Part shown: positions 17,410-26,300 of the stretch, piece by piece
Layout of the letters: every line of letters starts with the position of its first letter
Position numbering within the stretch: the stretch's first letter is position 1
DNA from: an uncultured Clostridia bacterium
GTDB taxonomy: Bacteria; Bacillota; Clostridia; TANB77; CAG-508
Reading direction: 5' to 3'
Assembly (NCBI GenBank): GCA_934167755.1
Contig: CAKPLT010000004.1
Span: forward strand, 32,250-96,249
DNA length: 64,000 nt
Notes under the pieces: generated by a model
What the model was told of the DNA's origin: nothing
What the model saw: the letters and a program-made list of their open reading frames with translations, nothing else
Databases searched by the model: none
Position numbers and translations under genes: made by a program

Positions 17410-17886
17410 TTAATCTTCAACAATTTTGAAATCATATGCTTTTATATAATTAGAAGTTGTTGAAGCATTTAATTGTGTTGTCTCCCCTACTTCAATCGAA
17501 TTTACAAAAGCTGTCATAGTAGCAATTTCATTTTCATTTTCATCAAGCAATATTATTTTTAATTTTTTAAATTCTGTTTTTTGTTCTGTTTTATTAGTAA
17601 CATCTGCTAAAAGTGTTGTCATTCCATCTTTTTCTGTAAGTTGAATATTAGAAACTAATAAACCATTTACTAATTTAGCTTCATTTAATTTTAAACTTTT
17701 GTTTATGCTTATTCCATCTTCCATTTCTTGTATATATGACTCTTCATTTGTTTGATTTTTTTGTTCATTTTTCTTTTTATTTATACCTATTATAATTGTA
17801 ATTGCAATAACTGCAATTATGGCAATTATTATTCCAAATATAATAAGTTTTAATTGCCTTTTTCTTTTTGCATGTTTATTAGCCAA
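17410..17886 (-). CDS. Membrane-anchored FxLYD-like domain protein
   Basis: 158 residues. A basic start (MANKHAKRKRQLK), one membrane segment (about 14-34) and an outer domain in which TTLLADVTNKTEQKTEFKKL and IILLDENENEIATM match the beta-sandwich pattern of FxLYD/DUF3426-type domains, ending with GETTQL. Such domains occur in many Gram-positive surface proteins, with unknown ligands. It starts 13 bases after the small OB-fold gene ends and is 40 bases upstream of the giant adhesin gene, consistent with one transcript. Confidence 0.55.
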   Translation of the reverse strand: MANKHAKRKRQLKLIIFGIIIAIIAVIAITIIIGINKKKNEQKNQTNEESYIQEMEDGISINKSLKLNEAKLVNGLLVSNIQLTEKDGMTTLLADVTNKTEQKTEFKKLKIILLDENENEIATMTAFVNSIEVGETTQLNASTTSNYIKAYDFKIVED

Positions 17887-17899
17887 TTTTGTTCCTCCT

Positions 17900-18154
17900 T
17901 TATTTTTTGAAAAAATAAATTTCTGACATATATATTTTAAAATCAGTTTCTAATTTTCCTCTAATTATAACTAAATCATTTTTAGTTATATTTTGATAGC
18001 AATAATCTGCTAATTTATCATATGCTTTGACTATAATAATAGAGTCGTTTTCCAATTGCAATTTAAATTCTATAATTGAATTATGCCTTCCTCCAATTGC
18101 AAAACGAAATTTCACATTATTAACTATAGTCCCTAATAAAAAACATTCATTCAT
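17900..18154 (-). CDS. Small OB-fold, SSB-like protein next to the DGR template
   Basis: 84 residues from the ATG at 18154 preceded by AAAAGGAT. The order MNECFLLGTIVNNVKF, a short loop, IEFKLQLENDSIIIVKAYDK, LADYCYQNITKNDLVIIRGKL is that of single-stranded DNA-binding (OB-fold) proteins, but it is shorter than SSB and lacks an acidic tail. It lies 160 bases downstream of the template repeat in the direction of transcription. A role in handling template cDNA is conceivable but not shown; it may equally be a stand-alone OB protein. Confidence 0.55.
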   Translation of the reverse strand: MNECFLLGTIVNNVKFRFAIGGRHNSIIEFKLQLENDSIIIVKAYDKLADYCYQNITKNDLVIIRGKLETDFKIYMSEIYFFKK

Positions 18155-18313
18155 AATTATCCTTTTTGTATAACACATATATTCATATAAAATTACTAAC
18201 ATATATTATACTGATTCTTTTTTACCTTTTTAGAAAAGGAAGGAATAAATCTCTTTATTACTAATACTTTACTGTATGTATTCCGTAAAACACATAATCT
18301 GAAATAGTATTAG

Positions 18314-18449
18314 AGTGTGAGACGCGAACCAATATTGTTGTTGGTATTAGTAGGATTGTTGTTGTTGCGATTGACTGCGGTATTCGTATCATCCATATTG
18401 TAATTGCCACCACGATTAGCACGGTTCGCAGAAGAATTAGCCTCTTTCG
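18314..18449 (-). repeat. DGR template repeat (TR)
   Basis: 136 bases matching 20376-20511. Read on the minus strand it would code EANSSANRANRGGNYNMDD and so on, very rich in AAC/AAT Asn codons, the classic DGR template design. All 16 differences from the variable repeat are at template adenines (coding strand), out of about 46 adenines; the other 90 positions are identical. The 20 bases at the 3' end (18314-18333) are unchanged and are the likely initiation of mutagenic homing region. The TR begins 8 bases after the reverse transcriptase stop codon. The remaining bases 18155-18313 show only a short CCTTTT/AAAAGG hairpin. Confidence 0.96.
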
Positions 18450-18457
18450 ATTTATCC

Positions 18458-19495
18458 CTAATCTATATTTTTAACATTAAAAGCATCTTCAATATAGAAT
18501 AACTTATTTGACAAATTGTAAATATCTGCCCATTTTATGTATCCTATATGTCCAGCTAAATATCTTTTAGCTTCCTTACTTGTCATTTCTCCTGTTTTTA
18601 CTTTTTGTTTTAATTTTTTTATTTTTAATTTTAGCTTTCTTTTTCCTCTGTCTCTTATTTTCATTCTATATTCATTTATTTTATATCCACAAAAATTTAC
18701 GCCTTGTTTTCCTTTAAATATTTGTGTTTTGTCATTTAATTCTAAATCTAATTTTTCTTTTAAAAATTTGCGCACGAGTTTTAAAACTTGTTTTGCTTCT
18801 TCTTTTGTTTGAACTATTAAAATACTGTCATCTAAATATCTAACATAATATCTTACTTTTAGTTGGTGTTTAATATATTGATCAACTTCATTTAAATATA
18901 TATTAGCAAATATTTGACTTGTATAGTTTCCTATTTCTAAGCCTTTCTCTCTTTTTTGTGCATATAAAATTTCTTTTATTACCCAAATTAACTTAGGATC
19001 TTTTATCTTTCGTTCTATGATTTTTAATAAGATTCTTTTATCTATACTGTTAAAATATTTTGCTACATCTGTTTTTATAATGTAATAATTTTCCCATTTT
19101 TGTTTAGCCTTTTTCATATATTTTTGAACACAGAATGCAGCCCTGTGCATTCCTTTTCCTTTTATACATGCATATGAAGTAGGAACAAATTGTGTCGCAA
19201 AATATTTTAATAAAAAATTCTCAACAAGCCATGTATGTACAATTCTATCAATATATCGTGATTTTTCAATTTTTCTTAATTTAGGTTCTGTAACATAAAA
19301 TTCAACATATCCTCCATGTTTGTATGTTCCATTTTTTAATTGTTTATATAACCACATTATATATTCTTCTTGTTTTAAATTAAATTTGATTAATTCCGTT
19401 TTTCGATTTTTGCCTTTTCTTGCTTTTTTATGTGCTTCTAAAAGTTTTTCATAAGTTAAATATTTGTCAAACTGATTTCGTACTTTTTTTGGCAT
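18458..19495 (-). CDS. DGR reverse transcriptase
   Basis: 345 residues, compact, with no maturase or endonuclease domain. Reverse transcriptase motifs: KTDVAKYFNSIDKR (first catalytic Asp, about residue 143), IGNYTSQIFANIYL (about 187; the SQ in place of the SP of group II intron enzymes is the DGR signature) and YVRYLDDSI (catalytic Asp pair, about 220), then FCGYKI. In DGRs this enzyme copies the template RNA with adenine-directed errors and the cDNA replaces the variable repeat. The first codons overlap the avd-like gene by 29 bases; an AGGAGG lies 14 bases before the ATG. All catalytic residues are present, and the perfect A-only pattern suggests recent activity. Confidence 0.95.
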   Translation of the reverse strand: MPKKVRNQFDKYLTYEKLLEAHKKARKGKNRKTELIKFNLKQEEYIMWLYKQLKNGTYKHGGYVEFYVTEPKLRKIEKSRYIDRIVHTWLVENFLLKYFATQFVPTSYACIKGKGMHRAAFCVQKYMKKAKQKWENYYIIKTDVAKYFNSIDKRILLKIIERKIKDPKLIWVIKEILYAQKREKGLEIGNYTSQIFANIYLNEVDQYIKHQLKVRYYVRYLDDSILIVQTKEEAKQVLKLVRKFLKEKLDLELNDKTQIFKGKQGVNFCGYKINEYRMKIRDRGKRKLKLKIKKLKQKVKTGEMTSKEAKRYLAGHIGYIKWADIYNLSNKLFYIEDAFNVKNID

Positions 19496-19835
19496 AATAT
19501 TTAATTAAACCTCCTAGTATTTTTCCTATTTCATAAATATGTCCCATTGCTGTGTTAAATTTCTTTATATCTATCCATGCAAACTTTTTCATTATTCTTA
19601 GTAAGATTCTTTGCGTATTTAGTTTTGCATCAATTTTATTTAAATAATTTAGTCTTTGTATTTTAGGTAATTTTGATATATACATTACATCTTCTAATGT
19701 TGAATACATTAATTGTTTAAAATCTGTACCTATACTAAATTTTTCTGTTCTTGGAAGCTTAATTAAAACTTGTATCATATATTCCATATATGTCTCATAT
19801 ATCGGAATTAATTTTAATTCATTCTCACTATTCAT
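19467..19835 (-). CDS. avd: DGR accessory protein, Avd-like four-helix bundle
   Basis: 122 residues, all-helical and basic. It has the bAvd-type pattern: YETYMEYMIQVLIKLPRTEK followed by FSIGTDFKQL, then a helix with LNYLNKIDAKLNTQRILLRI and a last helix KKFNTAMGHIYEIGKILGGL. Avd forms a pentameric barrel that binds the DGR reverse transcriptase and template RNA and is needed for mutagenic retrohoming. AGGAAAA precedes the ATG. It overlaps the MutS-like gene by 8 bases and the reverse transcriptase by 29 bases, so the three are translationally coupled. Confidence 0.85.
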   Translation of the reverse strand: MNSENELKLIPIYETYMEYMIQVLIKLPRTEKFSIGTDFKQLMYSTLEDVMYISKLPKIQRLNYLNKIDAKLNTQRILLRIMKKFAWIDIKKFNTAMGHIYEIGKILGGLIKYYAKKSTKSV

Positions 19836-20235
19836 AGATTTTTCCTATTTCCATTTTTGCATTTTCTAAAAATTCATATGCTTGTTTAAATGTAATATTA
19901 TTTAAATCTATATTTTTTATTTCTTGTATAATTTTTTTTAGTTTAGAATTGTTCATATAATCGGAATAATTTTCTATTTTTGAATAATCATCATCTACTA
20001 TTTGAAATGAAATTTCTCTTTTTTCAAGTTGTTCAGTATAAAACTCTAGTCTTGAAATTGGAAAACCACATTTTTCTATTTCTTCATTTAATTTTGTTTT
20101 TTTAAATCCAAATACAGATGACAATTTTTCACAATCATCTGAAAGAGCAAGATAAAACATACCACTTTTAAATAAATACACTTTTTCTGCATCTTTAGAT
20201 TTTAAATTTGTATATGATTTTTGTAATTTACTCAT
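19828..20235 (-). CDS. MutS domain I-like DGR accessory protein (MSL type)
   Basis: 135 residues from the ATG at 20235 (AAAGGAAC upstream; an in-frame TTG at 20256 is part of that site). The segment KVYLFKSGMFYLALSDDC, then FGFKKTKL and EEIEKCGFPISRLEFY, resembles the mismatch-recognition domain of MutS (RMGDFYELFYDDA in the full enzyme). The mismatch-wedging Phe appears kept as Phe27, but the Glu of the Phe-x-Glu motif is Leu29, and there is no ATPase domain. MutS-like small proteins are a known class of DGR accessory gene. It may bind the A-mismatched heteroduplex formed during homing; that is inference. Confidence 0.7.
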   Translation of the reverse strand: MSKLQKSYTNLKSKDAEKVYLFKSGMFYLALSDDCEKLSSVFGFKKTKLNEEIEKCGFPISRLEFYTEQLEKREISFQIVDDDYSKIENYSDYMNNSKLKKIIQEIKNIDLNNITFKQAYEFLENAKMEIGKIYE

Positions 20236-20362
20236 CTTTTCTTTTGTTCCTTTCAAAATTTATCGTCAAGGGCTTACACCCCATTATGTATTTTTAAGTT
20301 CTATTTTTCGCCTTAACCCATATTCCAGTTTTGTTTAGTCGCATCGCAATTAGTGACCAGAG

Positions 20363-23300
20363 CTACTTCAAATAAAGTGTGAGACGCGAACCAATACTGT
20401 AGTTGGTACCAGTAGGATAGTCGTTGTAGCGATAGACTGCGGTACCCGTATCAGCCATATTGTAATCGCCACCACGATAAGCACGGTACGCAGAAGAATA
20501 AGCCTCTTGCGTCCATTCTCTAACATTCGAGCTTAGGTCGAATATATTACTCATGATATCATTTGGATATTCTCCTGTAATAGACCTTACATTTGAATGA
20601 TTTCCTGTTCTTTCAGTAACCTTTGTTTTATCATTTTCTTCTAATAAGAAGTTTAACATTGCATCATATTGGCATCCCCATATCATTTCACTATTTACAC
20701 TTGTGCTATTATAATATGGATTATTTGAGTAACCACTGCTTGACCTTAAATACATATCATACCATGTAGTTCTTGCCATTGGAGTTGCTCCTGCTACTGA
20801 TTTAGCAATATTACCTGTATTATCTGCATTTGTTGTTGCTCCTGAGTTCCATCTACTTGTTTCATATCTTCCTACATAAAATCCACCATAATTTGCTACA
20901 CTTTCTACCATTTCTGCAAATTTTTTGTTCATATATTGTCCAAATGCCGTTGGTGAATTTATTGTAATTTCATCATCTTTTATTGAAGATAATTGTCCAT
21001 ATTCTTTTGCATCATATTGTGTTCCTGATGCATACTGCCATGATAAATTTATTGTACTTCCTGTTACTAAACTTGGTTCCCTATAACTTATTGTATTTCC
21101 TATTCTATACATTATTTTATTATCCATTACCCATGATTTTACACCACTATATGAATACAATATTCCTTCATAATACTTTGAAGTACTAGATTTGGTATAT
21201 CCGCTTTGTATTCTTGCCATTGGTTTATATGTTGAACTATTATTTTGTAAAGCAACTGTTGTTGTTTCATCATAAACTACATTTTTTACTGGTATCCATA
21301 CATATTGATTTCCTGCTTCATCTTCTATAACTAGCCCATTTGCTACTGTATTATTAAGTGATGAAGTACCATGTTTAAATCCTGCTGGTATTGTTACTTC
21401 TACACCATTTGGGTCTGGATACACACTATTTTGAGTTTGTATTTCAGAAAATGTCTCTAGTTCTGATATATCAGTTGTTTTAAAACTTACTGAACTATTT
21501 TTCCCATCAGTTATTCTTGTATAAATTATATCTCCAACAGATAAACCTTTTACAATGCATCCATCTGAAAATGTTTGTCCATTATTATTTACTTTGGCTC
21601 CATCTTTCCATCCTGAATCTGTTGGTGTTACACCTGATTTTACTATTTGATATTGTATATAATAATTATTAGATTTATATGTATCTGCTAGTGTTAAATA
21701 TACTGTTCCATTTCCTGTTTTTCCATATGTTTTCTTCAATGTTGATGGGTCTTCTGTTACATTTAATATTTCAGTTTGAATAGCACTTGAATAATATGTA
21801 CTTGTTAAACCTGCATCATTTGTAACTTCTACTTTTATATAATATGGTGTATTTTGATTTAAACCAGTAAACTCATATGTCCATCCCCATTTTTCTTCAG
21901 ATTTTACAATATAACTATCTGAAAAATCTGAGGCATCAAAAGCTTTATAACTTATTGTATATTTATATTTTCTTATTCCAGATTCTGCATCTGTTGCCTG
22001 TGTTTTTATTTTTATATTATTTGTTCCTTTTGTTATAGTGTTTGTTGTTGCTGTAGAATCTATTATTGGTGCTGTTGTGTCTTCTGTATTATTAATGTAT
22101 AATGCAAGCCTACTACCATCAGCATTTGTTGAACTATCTCCTCCTGTATTAGTTGGATTTGTATAAATGTAATTTCCAGAAGGTGGTCTCCAACTATTAA
22201 TTCTATCTTTTGCTGTGTATTTTCCATATTTATCTGTTGTTTTTAGGAATGAACCTCCTCTATAGTCTCTATAATGAGTAGATGTTGCTCCTTGTGTCCA
22301 CTCTACTACATTTGCAGATAAATCAAATATATTTTTAGCAAAGTCGTCTGAATATTGTCCTGAATTTGCCCTTGTTCCTGTTCTATTTCCAACTACACTT
22401 GTTACAAAGTTTTTAGTATTATCATCTTTTAACATCCAGTTTAACATTGCATCCCACTGACTTCCCCATATCATACTACTTGTTACACTTTTGTTATTAT
22501 GGTATGGATTATATGTGTTTATATTACTTTCTTGGTAATAATATGTTTGATACCAAGTTCTATTATATAGTATATCTTTATTTTTCTGTGATTGAACAAC
22601 AGCTGATGCTGACACATTATTACTTACAGTACTTGTCTCATATCTTCCTACATAAAAACCTTTAAATTTATCTACACTTTTAACCATATTAGTATATTGT
22701 TCATTCATATACTGTCCGAATTCTGTATATGTTCCAAAAATTGTTGAACTACTTATAGTTAAATTTGTATAAAATGCAATATCATAACTTGCACCATTAG
22801 CATTTCCATTTTCAACATTCCAAGTAAAATCACTACCCGTTGTTACTAAACTTGGTTCCCTTGTTGTATTAACTCCCATTGCAGTTGAGCTTCTTTGTTT
22901 TGTTGATGTTGTTCCACTAAAATTATATAAAATTCCTTCATAATATTTTGTATTTGAAGTTTGTTTTCTTGCCATAGCTTTTTCAGTAGATGTTGTACTT
23001 GTAGTTGTTTCTACTGCTACTGGTACAGGAACCCAAACAAATTCATTCTCATTTTCATCTTGAATAACAAGACCTTCATTTACTTTACTTGTTGAGTCTC
23101 CTGTTCCAACTTTAAATCCTGCTGGTATAGTTGCTGTATTTCCATCACTATCTGTATATGTTACTGTTTTATCTTTTGAAGAATTTCCATTAGAATCTGT
23201 ATAATATTCAAATCCTTCTAGTCCTGTAACTTTTAATTCAAAATAGTCACTAGATCTATTAATTCCATCAAATAAACATGCATAAATCATTTGTCCATTT

Positions 23301-26300
23301 GATAAACCTGTTATAGAATCTCCTGTTACCCAATTTGCTTCTGTTGGTATAGTGCTACTATCAGAAACTTGATATTGAATATAATATCCTTGGTTTGAAT
23401 ATGTTGTGTTTTTTTGTTCTAATAATACTGTTCCTTCTCCACTTTGTCCATATTTATTTTTTAGTCCTATTATATCTTTTGCTACATTTCCAAGTTCTTG
23501 TGTTTTTACAGTTGTAACAGTTCCTTCTCCTACATTTGAAGAACCATCTGTTGCTATTATTTTTATACTATATGTTGTATTATGTTTTAGTCCTGTATAT
23601 GTATAATTTCCTGTTGAACCATCTGTGATTTTTTTCCATTCTGTGCTGTCTGATGGATCTGAACTTTCTTTTATATAATAAGTATATTTGCTTACACCTG
23701 TTTCTTTATCTTGTGCTAGTGATTTTACTGTAATTGTATTTGTTGTAGAACTTGTACTTGTAATAGTTGTTACTGGTCCTGTGGTATCATTTGTACTTCT
23801 TATATATAATTGCAATCTTGAACCAAATATTGGCCCTGAATCTGTTGGTCTTGCTAATATACCTGTATTTGATAATGATGGTCTGGTTGAAGGAGTTTCT
23901 GTTTTAGTTTTATCATATCCTCCACCTCTATATACTCTAAAAATTGCTAAAGCTGCTTCTTGTGTCCATTCTTTTGCATTTGAGCCTAAATCATATATAT
24001 TACTTATAATATCTTCTGAATCTTGTGCTGTATTGCTTAATTCATTTTTTTGTGAACCTGTTTTGCTTGTAACTTTGTTAGCTTCTGAACCTGTTAATAA
24101 GAAATTTAGCATTGCATCATATTGGCTTCCCCATATCATGCTTGAAATTACGCTTTTACTTGTATAATATGGATTACTTGCATATTTTCTACTATCTTGA
24201 TATAAATACATCTCATACCAATTTTTTTCTGATAATACTGTTCCATTTCTTTTAGAACCAACTACAACATTTCCACTAGTATCAGTTGTTTTGGTTGTTT
24301 CATATCTACTAACAAAAAATCCACCAAATGCATCTACTGAAAGTATCATATTATTATAATTATTGGCAGTATATTCTCCAAATTCTGATGCTGAATTAAA
24401 TCCTAAAATATTTTTATAATATGTTGCATCTGCATCATTAATAATCCCTGTTACATTTTCTACATTCCAAGTATATCCATCAGCATTTCCTGTTATTAAA
24501 CTTGGTTCTCTATAAGATGATGTACCAATACCTGCACCAGATTTTTTGTAAGATAATACTCCATTAAAATCATATGAAAAACCTTCATAATAACCTTTAT
24601 TTGAACTTTGGGCTGTTGCCATTGGTTTATAATTATTACTTTGAGCTGTTGTTGTATTAGTTGGAATTGAAGTAACTCCATCATAAATTGCATCATTTAC
24701 TGGTATCCATACAAATTCATTATTATTTCCATCTTTTAGTACAGCACCTTGTGTTTGTAAATTTTCCCCTGTTGTACTAGAAACTTTAAATCCTTGTGGC
24801 ACACTTATTGTATAACCATTATCATCAATATATGTTCTGTTTTCACTATATGTTGTATCAATACTTGCTTGTGCTTGAGTAATAATTGTTGCAGTATTTT
24901 GACATCTAGTTACATTTCCACTAGAATCAGTTACTAATACTTTAATTTTATATATTTGGTTTGTTTGTACATCTGTAATAATTGCATTATCACTATAATA
25001 TGAATTGGTAGAAATTAGTTTATAATCTGTATCATTAATTGTTTTATAATAATAATTATATAATTTTCCTTCTACATCTTTATTTATTTTTACTTCTATT
25101 TTATTACTTTGTGCAGAAACTGCTAGTATTTCGTAACTTGATCTAGTTACATTTGCAAACTCTGTTTCAGTATATTGCTTTTTAGAAGAATTGCTTATTG
25201 TTACAGATGCATATCCAGTACTAGAGTTAATTCCATCTGTTAATCTTGCATATACTACATTTCCATCTTCTAATTCTCCTATATTAATTGACTTTTCTGT
25301 TGTTTTTGTCCATTTACTGTTATCAGATACATCTGGTGTTTGAGTTCCATCTGTTTTTACTTGATATTCCATATCATAATTTGCATTTTTATTATTTGCA
25401 GTTACTGTTGCAATAGAATTTTTCCAGATAATATTATTAAATTCTATTTCTCCTGTTGTATATAAAAATTCACTTGTTGTTACTGTTATTTCTTTTTCTG
25501 TAATATTTCCCAGTTTGTCTGTAACTTCTACTTTTATATAATATTTTTTATTTGATGTTAATTTTTCAAATTTACATGTGGTTTCTGTTGTTTCTTTATA
25601 AACTGTGTAACTATTGTCTCCTTCTTTTCTATAACTATATTTATATTTAGTTACATCAGGCATCCCAATACCTTCGTCTGTTACACTTACACTTACTGTT
25701 ATTGAGTTTATATCTGTAGCTTGTTCTTGTACATTTAATGTTGGTCCTTTTTTGTCTATTTTTGTAATATCTATTGTTTTTGTATCTATATTTCCTGCAA
25801 TATCTCTTACTTTTATTATTATTCCAGATGTATTTTCTGTATATGTTTTACTTGTACTTGTTTGCCAAGTTATTCCTCCATCAAAACTATATGCTCCACC
25901 TTCCGCTTCTTCTGGTAAACCACTTTCTGTATCTGTCGCGTTTATTGTTATTATTACATCATCTTTTGTCCAATCTGTTGGATTACCTGATATTGTTACT
26001 GTTGGTGCTGTAATATCTTTTACTTGTTTTTGAAGTACAGCACTATTATTTGTTCCATCTGTTAGTCTTGCATATACAACATAATTATTTAATAAATCTG
26101 AACATGTTATTTCTTTACCTTCAGATGTTTCTACTGTTGTCCATCCATTTGCACTTGGCGCATCTGTTGTATTTTTTACAATTTGATATTGCAACTTATA
26201 ATCTGAATTATTAGTAATTTTTACACTTGCTTTTTTATCCGCCCAAACTGGGTCTGAAATTGTAAAATCTGTTGCTATACTTCCTGTTTCTACTGTTACA

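Noticed and set aside
18222..18239. Terminator after the DGR template (CCTTTT/AAAAGG hairpin)
   Set aside because: The stem is short and AT-rich and no T run follows on the minus strand.
18458..19495. Group II intron or retron reverse transcriptase
   Set aside because: There is no maturase or endonuclease domain and no intron RNA ends, the motif is SQ rather than SP, and template/variable repeats plus an Avd-like gene are present.
20264..20285. A DGR target-recognition hairpin downstream of the variable repeat (GGGC/GCCC)
   Set aside because: The stem is only about four base pairs and lies 90 bases or more from the repeat, too weak to call.
22090..22330. A second variable repeat at the end of the middle FGE-like module
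   Set aside because: The segment aligns at protein level with the true variable repeat (WTQ, YRGG, GSRL), but the DNA differs from the template at many non-adenine positions, so it is not templated by 18314-18449.
23790..23990. A third variable repeat at the end of the first FGE-like module
   Set aside because: Same reason: conserved motif frame but no adenine-only relation to the template.
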